The notes below the pieces were generated by a model. It searched no databases. It was given only the letters and a program-made list of their open reading frames with translations, and was not told the DNA's origin. Position numbers and translations under genes: made by a program. Positions 1 to 8,981 of a stretch of DNA of 64,000 bases are shown piece by piece. The stretch comes from Kitasatospora acidiphila (GTDB lineage: Bacteria > Actinomycetota > Actinomycetes > Streptomycetales > Streptomycetaceae). Location of the stretch: contig NZ_VIGB01000003.1 in NCBI RefSeq assembly GCF_006636205.1, positions 2,480,001 to 2,544,000 of the forward strand. Direction: 5' to 3'. Every line of letters starts with the position of its first letter. The stretch's first letter is position 1.

Positions 1-1959
1 AAGTCGGTCACCCTGTCCAACGGAACCACCGTGCCGTCCGTGACCCTGAACTCCATGAGCGACCTCACCGGCTACATCCACTCGCTCGGGCTGAACGCCG
101 GCATCTACACCGACACCGGAACCAGCGGCTGCGGTGGCGCGAACGGCAGCGGCAACCACGAGGCCGCCGACGTCACCACCTTCGCCACGTGGGGCTTCGA
201 CTGGGCCAAGGTCGACCACTGCGGCGGCGTGGCGTCGGCCTACAGCTCGACCATGGCCGACTACCAGGCCTGGGGCAGCCTGCTGGCCGGCGCCAAGACC
301 GCAGGCGGGGTGTCCCACCCGATGGCCCTGGAGATCTGCGAATGGGGGCAGGGCGACCCGGACAACCCATCGGTCTGGGGCGCCTCGGCCGGGCGCACCT
401 GGCGCACCGGACGCGACATCACCCTCGCGAACGGCTACGGGACCCCGTCCAACGGCGGCTCCTCCTGGATCAACTTCGACAACGTGCAGAACAACTTCCT
501 GCTGAACGACCACCCCAGCAACGAAGCCACCGGACAGTACAACGACCCGGACTACCTGCTGGTCGGCCCCGGCTTCGGCGCCAACCCGACCACCGGTCAG
601 CAGCAGTCCAGCGGCGGCACGCTCTACGGGCTCACCCCCGACGAGCAGCAGTCCTACTTCGGCATGTGGGCCATTCAAGGCGCACCGCTCGTCCTGTCGA
701 CCGACGTCGCGAACCTCACCCCGGCCATCGCCGGCATCATCGGCAACCCGGCCGTCATCGGCGTCGACCAGGACAGCGCCAACCACCAGGCCCAGAAGGT
801 CCTCACCAACGGCGCCGTCCAGGTGTGGTCCAAGCAGCTCGCGACGTCCGGGAGCCGGGCCGTGCTGCTACTGAACACCGGCACCTCGGCCACGACGTAC
901 TCGTTCACGACACAGGGCCTGGATCTGCTGGGCAGCCCGTCGGTGCAGAACCTGTACTCCGGCGCCGGCCTCGGCACCTTGAGTCAGAGCGGCTCCCTGT
1001 CCTTCACCCTGGCCGCCCACCAGTCGGTGATGCTGAAGCTGACCGGCGGCACCGAGCAGAAGCCGGAGACGGTGCTCGCCGCCGGCGCATCGGGCCTGAA
1101 CCAGAAGAGCTGGAACGGCAGTTCGTGGTCGGCGTGGCAGTCCCTGTCGCTGGGCGTCGCCGGCTCCACGGGCCCCGGCTCGATACAGGGCGACCCGGCA
1201 GTGGTGTCCTCGCCGTCCGGCACCGACGTCTTCGTCCGGGGCGGCGACAATGCCCTGTGGGAGGACAGCTACACCAACGGCGCCTGGGGCGCCTGGACAA
1301 GCCTCGGCGGAACCCTGTCGGCCGGCCCGGCCGCGGCGAGCCTGGGGCAGGACCGCATCGACGTGTTCGTCCGCGGCACCGACGGCGCCCTGTACCAGAA
1401 GACCTACCAGCAGGTCCCCGACTCCGGCGCGGCCAACAGCCCGAACGTCGCATGGACAGCCGACTGGACCAACCTCGGCGGCCCGAACACCACCAGCCCC
1501 GGCACGTTCACCGGAACCCCAGCCGCCGTGGCGTCCCTGAACCGCGTCGACGTCTTCGTCCGCGGCAACGACAACGCCCTGTGGCAGAAGAGCTACGTCA
1601 GCGGTACGTGGACCGACTGGACGAGCCTCGGCGGCACGCTGACCTCGTCCCCCGCCGCAGCCAGCGCCGGCCCCGGCCAGCTCGACGTGTTCGCCGCACA
1701 GACCGGCGGCACGGTCGGCGAACTCAACTGGACGGCCGGCGGCGGCTGGACCAGCAACTGGTACAACCTCGGCAGCCAGGTCATCGTCGGCGCACCGACT
1801 GCCGCCGAGGTCACGGGCCGCGCCAACGTCTACGCCCGCGGCACCGACAACAGCCTGTGGCAGTGGTACCGCATCGGCGCCGGACCGTCCGGGAGCTGGC
1901 AGAAGCTGGACAGCACCCAGACGCTGACAAGCAGCCCGGCCGCCTCCGTACACATCTGA
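1..1959 (+). CDS. GH27 alpha-galactosidase with C-terminal lectin-like repeats (5' end cut by window)
   Basis: Secreted-type glycosidase expected to release terminal alpha-galactose. The frame is open from base 1, so the signal peptide and N-terminus lie outside the window. The GH27 catalytic core fills about the first 340 residues seen. It contains GIYTDTG, then WAKVDHCGG with the nucleophile Asp at codon 214-216, then CEWG and WRTGRDI, whose Asp would be the acid/base. The last 300 residues hold repeated blades (DVFVRGGDNALW, DVFVRGTDGALY, DVFVRGNDNALW, NVYARGTDNSLW) like fucolectin/PLL-type beta-propellers, probably for glycan binding. It lies near GH30 and GH95 genes, so the area is a polysaccharide-degradation locus. 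The substrate is inferred from family only. Confidence 0.88.
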   Translation, partial: KSVTLSNGTTVPSVTLNSMSDLTGYIHSLGLNAGIYTDTGTSGCGGANGSGNHEAADVTTFATWGFDWAKVDHCGGVASAYSSTMADYQAWGSLLAGAKTAGGVSHPMALEICEWGQGDPDNPSVWGASAGRTWRTGRDITLANGYGTPSNGGSSWINFDNVQNNFLLNDHPSNEATGQYNDPDYLLVGPGFGANPTTGQQQSSGGTLYGLTPDEQQSYFGMWAIQGAPLVLSTDVANLTPAIAGIIGNPAVIGVDQDSANHQAQKVLTNGAVQVWSKQLATSGSRAVLLLNTGTSATTYSFTTQGLDLLGSPSVQNLYSGAGLGTLSQSGSLSFTLAAHQSVMLKLTGGTEQKPETVLAAGASGLNQKSWNGSSWSAWQSLSLGVAGSTGPGSIQGDPAVVSSPSGTDVFVRGGDNALWEDSYTNGAWGAWTSLGGTLSAGPAAASLGQDRIDVFVRGTDGALYQKTYQQVPDSGAANSPNVAWTADWTNLGGPNTTSPGTFTGTPAAVASLNRVDVFVRGNDNALWQKSYVSGTWTDWTSLGGTLTSSPAAASAGPGQLDVFAAQTGGTVGELNWTAGGGWTSNWYNLGSQVIVGAPTAAEVTGRANVYARGTDNSLWQWYRIGAGPSGSWQKLDSTQTLTSSPAASVHI

Positions 1960-2345
1960 TGTCCTTTCGTCCGTCCGCCGCGTCCGGCACCGGTGTCCTC
2001 CGGTGCCGGACGCGGCGTCCGCGCGCAGTCTCGCTGCCGTGAGGGCAGTGCGACAGTCAGCATCAGTCCGCCTCGGGGCCGGGACGCCAGGACCATCGCA
2101 GAGCTCCCGCCGCACCAGACCTCCGCCTGCGCCGTCGGCCTGCTCTTCACCGATCGCCTCCGGCAACTGGCGAAACGGCTCGCTGCCCTCGGCGGCTGCT
2201 GAACCGGAGCCGCGTAGGAAATCATTCGGCTGTCCGGATCGGCGCCCTGCCACGGCTGAAGACACCTAAGGCGCATGGGAGTTGGTCATGTGTCACGACT
2301 TGACGCACCTACACCCGCTCAGCCAGCGCCGCCGAGCCCCTCGCA
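1960..2345. other. Intergenic stretch, no supported gene
   Basis: All frames here look like GC-rich shadows. A weak inverted repeat around 1977-2015 (CGCGTCCGGCACCGGTG against CACCGGTGCCGGACGCG-like sequence) may end transcription of the upstream galactosidase. Confidence 0.4.
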
Positions 2346-2612
2346 GTGAGCAGCGAGAACCGGCGGCGCAAGCACGAACGCAAGCCGTTCAGCGAGGCCA
2401 CCCAGGCCGCGGGCACTCCCAACCTGCCCCAGGACGGCGCGATGACGACCTCCTACAGCCCCGTGCTGGAGAACGCGAACCGCGTCGGCCGCGCCCTGGA
2501 CATCCCGGAACGGGCGCAGGCAATCCGCACCGAGACGGCGGCAGAGCTGGCCGCCATCAAGTGCACCGCTCGGCTACCGAGACAAAGATCCCTAATTGGT
2601 TACACACAGTAG
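2346..2612 (+). CDS. Hypothetical protein, possibly a remnant
   Basis: An 88-codon GTG-start frame. The middle (YSPVLENANRVGRALDIPERAQAIRTETAAELAAIK) reads like a helical protein with normal codon usage; the last 15 residues do not. No ribosome binding site is evident and I do not recognise the family. It sits beside transposase debris, so it may be the start of a truncated gene. Confidence 0.3.
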   Translation: MSSENRRRKHERKPFSEATQAAGTPNLPQDGAMTTSYSPVLENANRVGRALDIPERAQAIRTETAAELAAIKCTARLPRQRSLIGYTQ

Positions 2613-2809
2613 CCAATTCCGGCCTCCGCATTGCTCCGCGAGCACCCCAGCAACCAGACATGGCGCCAGTGAGCCTAAGCTTGTTGTTTTACCTCCGGTG
2701 ATCATCTTGGGTCGCGTTCGGGTTCTCGCCTGCGTGTTTGCTATTGGCCGCTGACCAGGGCGAGTCCGACGTCATAAGTGGGAGCTCGGCGGCGATTGGG
2801 CTGGCCTGG

Positions 2810-3335
2810 TTAGCGTCCAGGCCCGGGGCGGGAGGGTCTCGCAACGGCTGTGGGGCAGGGCAGGGTCGTGCGGATGTTGCGGAACCCGCGCCGGACCCGG
2901 GTGGGGGTGAGGCGTTCGGGAGGCTGGGGTCGTTCCCAGGGGCGGCGGAGGTCTGCGGACAGGGGCCTGGCGAGACGGAGTTGGGTGTGGGCGGCCAGGA
3001 CCAGGCAGGTCCAGCGGTCGGCTGCGGCGGGTTCGCGTAGGCGGGGGCGGGTCCAGCCCAGGGTCTGCTTGAGGAAGCGGAAGGTGTGCTCCAGGTCGAA
3101 GCGCCGCAGGAACGCATGCCAGGCGGTGTCGGTGTCCGCGTCTGCGGGTGTGGGGTCGGAGAACCACAGCCAAACCGGCTTCGGGGTGCCGCCGGAGGGC
3201 AGATGGTCCACGTCGAGACGGATCAGGGTCCCTTCGATGGTGGGGAGTTGGCCGCGGTGGTCGCTCCAGGCAGAGTGTCGCCACGCGCGCGGGTGCAGGC
3301 GCTGCCAGAAGCGGATGCGGGCGGTTTCGTAAGGA
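2810..3335 (-). pseudogene. DDE-type transposase, C-terminal remnant
   Basis: The minus-strand frame ending at 2810 carries LEHTFRFLKQTLGW followed by AAHTQLRLARPL. This looks like the region around the third catalytic acid of IS4/IS5-like DDE transposases. The N-terminal half, with the first two acidic residues, is absent. The sequence runs in frame into GH30 sequence at about 3330-3340, so the insertion sequence has been cut down and joined to a broken glycosidase gene. The exact IS family is uncertain. Confidence 0.6.
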
Positions 3336-3730
3336 ATTTGACGTAGTACTGGGCGAGCGGGGCCGTAGTCGTCGCTGTTGAGGGTGCCGGCGGGGGCGCC
3401 TTGGCCGTTGGCGCCGAGCATCGAGTCGTTGCTCTTCATCCAGGCCGGCGGGCTCCAGTCGTTGGCGAGGAGCTTCATGGACGGGTTGAGCGACTGGGCC
3501 TGCTGGAGGATCGGGATGGTGTACGCCTGGTCGTGGGTGATGGAGAAGTGCGCCAGGGTGGGATCGGCGACGTTGTTGTTGTCGTCATACGAGTAGGTGG
3601 GCGGTGTGGCGGTGTAGTCGGAGGAGCCCATCGGCACGCGCATCAGGGACAGCCCGATGCCGCCGGCACTGCGGTTGAACAGTTTGTTCATCACCTGGGT
3701 TCGGGCGGCGGTGCCGAGCGAGTCGTATGT
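3335..3730 (-). pseudogene. GH30 glycosidase fragment
   Basis: Minus-strand residues YDSLGTAARTQVMNKLF, GIGLSLMRVPMGSSD, FSITHD and LLANDWSPPAWMKSND are characteristic of GH30 glucosylceramidase-like enzymes. Only about 125 residues of the N-terminal half survive. The true N-terminus is missing and so are both catalytic glutamates. Near 3362 the frame shifts by one base: the GH30 continuation PLAQYYVKFLT lies in the next frame, just before the transposase junction. The gene is clearly dead. It neighbours GH27 and GH95 genes. Confidence 0.75.
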
Positions 3731-3921
3731 TTGATGTCCATTGCCACGTCCGATCCTCCGAGTTGTCGCCCCTGCGGGTTCTCGCGAGGCCGTCGGGCAT
3801 GGCGCGCGTCGACGGCCGAGCTCGTGCGTGATTCTGTTCGGTTCGGAAGGTATAGCCCGACAGAAGCCCACTGGCACTCAAGCTGTCGTTCGGCGCCCTG
3901 GCCACCAGGCCCCGGGCGCGG

Positions 3922-6729
3922 TCAGGCCCAGGCGAGGATCAGTTGCCACTGCTGGTTGGCGGCACCGGTGCCGGTTTCCTGCTCAAGGCCGACGAGGTCG
4001 GCCGGCGAGGAACCGACGACGCCGACCACCTTCTGGCTTCGGACGCTCACCAGGTTGACGTAGCCGTCACCGACGTCCTTCAGCGTCCACTGCTGATTGG
4101 TCTCCCCGGTCGGGGTCCACTGGATGATCGCGGCGCCGTCCGACGTCGAGCCGCCGAACACGTCCATCGCCAGGCCGGAGGCTCTGTTGACGAGCGTGAA
4201 GACACCCGGCCCGGCGGGTTGCAGCGTCCACGACTGGTTGGCCCCGCCGCCGCGCGAGTACTGGATCAGCCCTGTCCCGGCGGCGCCCGAGGCCGCTGGG
4301 TCGTCGATGGCCTTGCCGCTGCCGCGGTTGACCAGTACGAAGCTGTCGAACGTCGCCGACTGTCCGGGCGGGAGGGTCACCTGCCTGCTCCACGCGCCCG
4401 ACGCCACCGTGGTGGTGGCACTGGCCGGGCCGATGTTGTGCAAGGTGAACGAGGTCACCTGCCCCGCACTCCAGGCGAGGTCGACGGTGAATCCGCCGCG
4501 GACGCCGACTCCGCTGACACTGCCGGAAGCCGACCAGGCCGACGGCAGAGCCGGAAGCAACTGAAGCAGGCCGGGCCGGCAGTAGACCAGCATCTCGATC
4601 ACGGCGGCGGGCAGGCCCATGTTGGCGTCGATCTGGAAGACCTGCCCGCCGTAGATGTCGAGGAAGTTCCCCGCAGTCCCGGTCGAGCCGTTCACCGAGG
4701 GAGTGAGGCCATTGACGAAGCACTGGTAGGCATTGGCCGGGTTCTTCAGCCGCGACCAGCAGATCGAGCGCCAGGCCACACCCCAGCCGTAGCTGGTCAT
4801 GCCGCGCGCGGTCAGCAGGTTCGTGACACCGGTGAGCAGCTCCGCCGGACTCTGGTCGGCGGTGATCCGGTCCCCCGGGAACAGCCCGGCCAGCGGCGAC
4901 AGGTGGCGGTGGGTGATGTCGGAAGTGTCCAGGTCCTGCGGCGTCATCCACTCCTCCAGCCACCCGGTCACGTCGCTGACCTGCGGCAGGTAGAGCCGAC
5001 TCCGCAGCCCGCCGATGGTCGCGGCATAGGCCGCGTCCTGGCCGAGGGTGGCGGCCGCGGCCTGGTAGTTCCCGAACAGCTGCCAGACCTGCTCCTGCGC
5101 GTAGGTGATGCCGATCGCGTTCGTCGGGCCGTGCTCGGGTGACCAGTCCGCGTCGTCGACCAGCACGGTGTGGCTCACTCCGGCCGCATCCGTGTAGGTG
5201 GTGGTGACCAGCCGTGCCTCCCAGAACTGGCAGGCGCCCTTGAGTAGCGGGTAGATCTTGGCGAGGTACGCGGCGTCCTGCGAGTACTCGTAGTGGGTGT
5301 ACAGCTCGTTGCACAGCCAGGCGTTGCCCGCCGGGTGCCACCACCAGCCGAGGCCGCCGTAGATGTTGAGGGAGAACGCGATGGTCCAACCCGCGATCAG
5401 GCCCGAGGAGTTGCGGAATCCGTTGGCGGAGGAGTTGAACAGTGCACGAGTGTGCTCCTCCCACTGCGGTTGCTGGTTGACGCAGTAGTCGGCGAAGGCC
5501 TGGTAGCACGACGACAAACCGGCCCGGTCCGGGAGCCAGTAGACCATCTGCACGTTGATGTCGGTGTGGTAGTCGCTCATCCAGTCGGGCGAGTTGTCCA
5601 GTTGCCACGGTCCCTGGAGGTTGATGGGCAGGCTGGTGCGGGAGCCGCTGATCATCAGATATCGGCCGAACTGCACGTAGGCGGCGTGCAGTTCCGGGTC
5701 CGGTGCCGCGCCGGAGGCGGCCGCTGCAGTCAGTCGCTGGTCGGTCGGCAGCGCTCGCTGCGCAGCGGTCGAGGGGCCGAGGTTGAGCGTCATCGCTTGC
5801 TGCAGCGGCTGGTAGTCGGCCAGGTGGTTTGCGAGCAGTGCCGACGCTCCGAGGCCGACGGCTCGGGATACCTGGTTCGCTGCCACCGTCGCCGGCGCGA
5901 TGGTCGAGTCCATGAACCCCGCTGCCGTCGGGGAGTAGTCCGTGCCGCCGCTGATGACGAGCAGGACGTCGGTGCAGTTGGTGAAGGTCACCGCCGATTT
6001 CGAGGCGCTGATCACGCCGCCGGTGCCGGTGGCCTGGACCAGTGCCGCGTAGGCCAGGCCGTTGGCGAGCTTGCCCGTGAACGACGCCCTGGCCGAACCG
6101 GCGTTCACGGTGGTGCGTTCGGAGTGGGTTCCGTTGAGGCTGAGCGTACCGGTGTAGCTGCCACCGCCGCTCTGGCTCAGGTGGATGACGATCACGTCGT
6201 CCGGATGGCTCGCCCAGACGTCACGGCGGTAGCTGACACCGCCGACCTGGTAGGACACCGAGGCAAGGCCGTTGCTCAGGTCCAGCTGCCGCCGGTAGCC
6301 GCTGACGGCGGAGCCCGAGTGGGCGGGAACGCTCAAGTACGCCTTGGCAAGCAGCTGCTGCGTGCCGAAATCGGTGGCGGCGTAGGGGAACTGCCCGCCG
6401 GAGTCGAGGGATGCGTTGGCCGTGCCCTCCCAGAAGGTCACATCGGTCACGTAGTAGGCCTCGTGCCCGGGGTCGCCGGTGAGCAGGGCGCCGATCCGGC
6501 CGTTGCCGACCGGCAGGCCCGTCGCCATCAGAGCGGACTCGGTGCCCGGCGAGGTGTACCAGAGCACCGTCGCCTGCTCGGCCGGCACCGGACCTAACGC
6601 CTTCGCGGTGGACGGGGTTGCCGCCGCGGCACGTGGGGTGAACGTCGGCAGCGCCGGCACCGCCTGCAGTGCCCCGAGGGCGGCTGCTCCGCGCAGCAGT
6701 GATCTGCGGGAGGGATGGGGTTGCGACAT
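3922..6729 (-). CDS. GH95 alpha-L-fucosidase with C-terminal ricin B lectin domain
   Basis: 935 residues; predicted secreted enzyme removing alpha-1,2-linked fucose or related sugars. The start is fixed by GTAGGAGG eight bases before ATG. The N-terminus has a Tat signal (SRRSLLRGAAALGALQ) ending near residue 37. GH95 landmarks follow in order: LPVGNGRIGALLTG, LPINLQGPW, the DWSPEHGPT acid region, and FQIDANMG with the conserved Asp. A ricin-type beta-trefoil occupies about residues 795-935, with three QW repeats (NQSWTL, NQQWTL, NQQWQL). A palindrome sits upstream at 6807. Substrate is inferred from family; some GH95 members act on galactose linkages. Confidence 0.92.
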   Translation of the reverse strand: MSQPHPSRRSLLRGAAALGALQAVPALPTFTPRAAAATPSTAKALGPVPAEQATVLWYTSPGTESALMATGLPVGNGRIGALLTGDPGHEAYYVTDVTFWEGTANASLDSGGQFPYAATDFGTQQLLAKAYLSVPAHSGSAVSGYRRQLDLSNGLASVSYQVGGVSYRRDVWASHPDDVIVIHLSQSGGGSYTGTLSLNGTHSERTTVNAGSARASFTGKLANGLAYAALVQATGTGGVISASKSAVTFTNCTDVLLVISGGTDYSPTAAGFMDSTIAPATVAANQVSRAVGLGASALLANHLADYQPLQQAMTLNLGPSTAAQRALPTDQRLTAAAASGAAPDPELHAAYVQFGRYLMISGSRTSLPINLQGPWQLDNSPDWMSDYHTDINVQMVYWLPDRAGLSSCYQAFADYCVNQQPQWEEHTRALFNSSANGFRNSSGLIAGWTIAFSLNIYGGLGWWWHPAGNAWLCNELYTHYEYSQDAAYLAKIYPLLKGACQFWEARLVTTTYTDAAGVSHTVLVDDADWSPEHGPTNAIGITYAQEQVWQLFGNYQAAAATLGQDAAYAATIGGLRSRLYLPQVSDVTGWLEEWMTPQDLDTSDITHRHLSPLAGLFPGDRITADQSPAELLTGVTNLLTARGMTSYGWGVAWRSICWSRLKNPANAYQCFVNGLTPSVNGSTGTAGNFLDIYGGQVFQIDANMGLPAAVIEMLVYCRPGLLQLLPALPSAWSASGSVSGVGVRGGFTVDLAWSAGQVTSFTLHNIGPASATTTVASGAWSRQVTLPPGQSATFDSFVLVNRGSGKAIDDPAASGAAGTGLIQYSRGGGANQSWTLQPAGPGVFTLVNRASGLAMDVFGGSTSDGAAIIQWTPTGETNQQWTLKDVGDGYVNLVSVRSQKVVGVVGSSPADLVGLEQETGTGAANQQWQLILAWA

Positions 6730-6806
6730 CAGGACCTCCTACAAGGGATCGAGCAGGCGCTCACGACCCACGGGTGTGTGTGTCCAGGGCCGAGTTGACG
6801 GGGAGA

Positions 6807-6820
6807 CATGTTCGAACGTG
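6807..6820. promoter_or_regulatory. Palindromic operator candidate upstream of the GH95 gene
   Basis: CATGTTCGAACGTG contains a perfect GTTCGAAC core and matched outer CA/TG pairs, 78 bp upstream of the GH95 start. Sugar-responsive LacI- or GntR-type repressors of streptomycetes commonly bind such sites next to glycosidase genes. No regulator gene is visible nearby, so the assignment is inference. Confidence 0.4.
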
Positions 6821-7047
6821 CTAAAGATGGGGCTAAAATGAGCAACAGTCAACAACTCTGCGCAGAATCGCGCGACCGCCTGCCGGACAGGCGGCGGGGG
6901 CTCACCAGCGTCTGTGCGTGTGGCCTACGGCCGCCGAACCCGGCTCCGTCAGGGGCCGTGGGGCGGGGTCGTCCGGCCTCCACGACCCGGACGGGCATGG
7001 CCGTGTTCGTCAGCGATGAGCATCACGGACGTGTCCAGACCGGCGTT

Positions 7048-7192
7048 GAACGGAGCCTGCGCTGCGATCCTCGCCCGCACCCTCGGCATCCACACCGACG
7101 TCGCCGTCGCCTGGCAACGCCTCTCCGCAGGCGACTGGGCAACCTACGCCGCCGACGTCAGCCGCCGCACCAACCGACCTGGCCCGACCTGA
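7048..7192 (+). pseudogene. Tail of an integrase-type gene (remnant)
   Basis: The frame ending at 7192 encodes ARTLGIHTDVAVAWQ and SAGDWATYAADVSRR. I recognise this as the usual C-terminal tail of streptomycete site-specific recombinase-type proteins. The sequence upstream in the same frame is unrelated, so only about 45 codons remain. It marks an older mobile element left of the tRNA-Pro attachment repeat. Confidence 0.5.
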
Positions 7193-7339
7193 CGAGGATC
7201 GGCAGCTCAGCGCGAATCTTCGGCTACTTGCGAACCATGCTCAGCCCACCTGGGCGAGGCATCGTGTCGGAGCCGCTCAGTACGATCACGCCGCCCGTCC
7301 GCCGTCCTGCTACTGCCACCCCACAAAAGGTGCCACCCC

Positions 7340-7909
7340 ATGCCCGACCACCTGCCGACCGTCTTCGCCATGCTGGGACCGGGGGGCCGTCGCTTCGCTG
7401 ACCCTCAGAGCTGGACACGCCTTGAGGTGGAGATCGGAACAGAACTCCCGTCAGACTACAAGGAGTTCATCGACGAGTATGCGCCGATCCGAGTCAACAG
7501 CCACCTCTCCTTCGATCACCCGGCGACCGAACGCTGGAACCTCCTGGACGAGATCCGGCAGACCGAGCAGGCATTCCGTGACGCCGACTGGGACGGCCTT
7601 CCGCACCCTGACACCGGGGCCGAGGGAGTCCTGATCCCCGCGCTGTCGACCGACATTGGCTTCAAAGTCTTCCTCAGCCGTAGTCCGCGGACGCCCGGCT
7701 GGAGCGTGGTGGTGCACGACCGGGACGAAGGCGGGTACTGGGAACACGCCATGAGCTTCGCAGAGTGGCTCCACCGGCACCTCATCGGCGAGGAAGTCAT
7801 CCACCCGAACGGAACGTACTTCTATCCCGGACCGGTCAAGCTCAAACACCTCCCCATGAGCCCGGGCGAACGCACCGTCCCCTGGCACGGCCCCGAACGC
7901 GGAATGTGA
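7340..7909 (+). CDS. SMI1/KNR4 (SUKH) family protein
   Basis: 189 residues, starting at ATG 7340 with AAAGGTG upstream. The pattern W..LE.EIGTELPSDYKEFIDEY near residues 25-47, followed by a central FKVFLSR and WSVVVHDRD strand pair, matches the SUKH fold. Bacterial SUKH proteins are often immunity proteins against polymorphic toxins or nucleases. No toxin gene lies next to it, so it may be an orphan immunity gene, or a SUKH protein with another binding role. Placed between two integrase remnants, which suggests acquisition with a mobile element. Confidence 0.8.
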   Translation: MPDHLPTVFAMLGPGGRRFADPQSWTRLEVEIGTELPSDYKEFIDEYAPIRVNSHLSFDHPATERWNLLDEIRQTEQAFRDADWDGLPHPDTGAEGVLIPALSTDIGFKVFLSRSPRTPGWSVVVHDRDEGGYWEHAMSFAEWLHRHLIGEEVIHPNGTYFYPGPVKLKHLPMSPGERTVPWHGPERGM

Positions 7910-7953
7910 CGCCCCGACCAAGGCATTCAGACAGTTCCAATAGCCGACGTCAC

Positions 7954-8190
7954 CATTAGAACTCACCCGTCTCGCGGAGCGGGCGGCCGTCGACGCCATC
8001 GCCTGGACCCTCAACGCCGCCGACCGCGCCGACCTCGGCCAGCCCGCATGCCGCGCCCGGCGCCCATGGCACCAGAACCCGCGCCCCCACCATCGCCTGG
8101 CCGTCCATCAGACGCCACAAGAGATCGAACCGACCCTCGCCTGGCCGATGTGGCCCGGCGACCACACTGCGACCACCAACCGACGGGACA
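7954..8190 (+). pseudogene. C-terminal remnant of a third tRNA-Pro integrase
   Basis: An open frame with no start codon reads ELTRLAERAAVDAIAWTLNAADRADL, like the residues after the catalytic Tyr in actinobacterial tyrosine recombinases, then an Arg/His/Pro-rich tail. It ends next to the tRNA-Pro fragment, just as the intact integrase at 51172-52392 ends next to the intact tRNA. TGCGACCACC at 8167 also occurs, as GCGACCAC repeats, near 52462-52480. I read this as the integrase end of an older element in the same tRNA; this is inference. Confidence 0.4.
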
Positions 8191-8196
8191 TCAAAA

Positions 8197-8227
8197 AGGC
8201 CGTTTCCGCCAGAAGCGGAAACGGCCT
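8197..8227 (-). terminator. Intrinsic terminator, original downstream flank of tRNA-Pro
   Basis: Perfect 13-bp arms (8197-8209 and 8215-8227) with a 5-base loop. Read on the minus strand the stem is followed by five T residues. It sits 20 bp downstream of the tRNA-Pro 3' fragment, so it probably terminated that tRNA before the island inserted. Confidence 0.75.
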
Positions 8228-8245
8228 ACGACCTGCGGTTTCGCA

Positions 8246-8292
8246 AGTCGGGACGACAGGATTTGAACCTGCGACCCCTTGACCCCCAGTCA
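8246..8292 (-). repeat. Attachment-site copy: tRNA-Pro 3' fragment (left end of island)
   Basis: 47 bp identical to 52550-52596, covering the tRNA-Pro(GGG) sequence from the anticodon loop to the 3' end. The remaining tRNA 5' half is absent here, so this copy is not a working tRNA. It is the duplicated target typical of tyrosine-recombinase integration into a tRNA 3' end. Confidence 0.9.
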
Positions 8293-8981
8293 GGAAGGGT
8301 TCCTCTATTCCTGCCTGAAATGCGCTCACGCACGCGTCGTGCGTGTGCAGATGAGCACGTTTCGCGCACCTCGTGCGGCAGCGCGCATGACGTGTGGTCC
8401 CCAGCTGGTCCCCAAGCCAGGGGCTTGACGGAGGGTCCGAGTGGCGTTCATGTCTTCAGGGTAGCGCCACTCCGACCGTGGATCCAGCGATTCCCGCCGA
8501 CCGCCCATAAATCGCCGGGCAGGGACTCTGCCACCGCCGGTAGAAATCAATCTTCCCTGACCGATGGCCAGTCAGAGAATAGCCACCGTAAATCCCGACA
8601 TCCCACATTCCCTGCGGGCTCACGGAAATTCTCGGAGTTCGCCGTGGCGCACTCCGAAGACCGATCCGAGGCCCGCCGCCACCGCACCACACGTGCTCCG
8701 GATTGTACGAGTCCAACAACCCACGACCGACCGGCAGACTGCCCTCTCCCGGTTCGCGGCCACTCTTCCCAGCAGCGTCCCCGTGCGGGCCGATGCCGCG
8801 CGATCAAGCTGCTCTACCCACCGAACGTGCTCCGCGATCACCCTCGCGGCGTGTCGCCAGCGCGTGTCCCGGCCAGTCGATCTCGCTGTGCTCCACGCCC
8901 CGCTCCGCACGCTCTGCCGACACACCCACCACTCCCGCAACTCTGGACACGCCATCACCAATCAGCTCGAGGAGGAGTCCC
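8293..8981. other. Island left end, no gene supported
   Basis: GGTCCCCA occurs twice, 11 bp apart, near 8397-8414; these could be recombinase arm-binding sites. A stem of about 9 bp spans 8438-8478 (CGAGTGGCG against CGCCACTCCG). No frame has convincing protein character until the integrase start at 8982. Confidence 0.4.

Noticed and set aside
868..2265. Long minus-strand frame opposite the GH27 gene
   Set aside because: It is a GC-rich shadow with Gly/Ala/Arg-biased composition and no domain; the plus strand is clearly coding.
8246..8292. A second tRNA-Pro gene
   Set aside because: Only the 3' half is present; the acceptor 5' strand and D arm are missing, so it is an attachment-site remnant.
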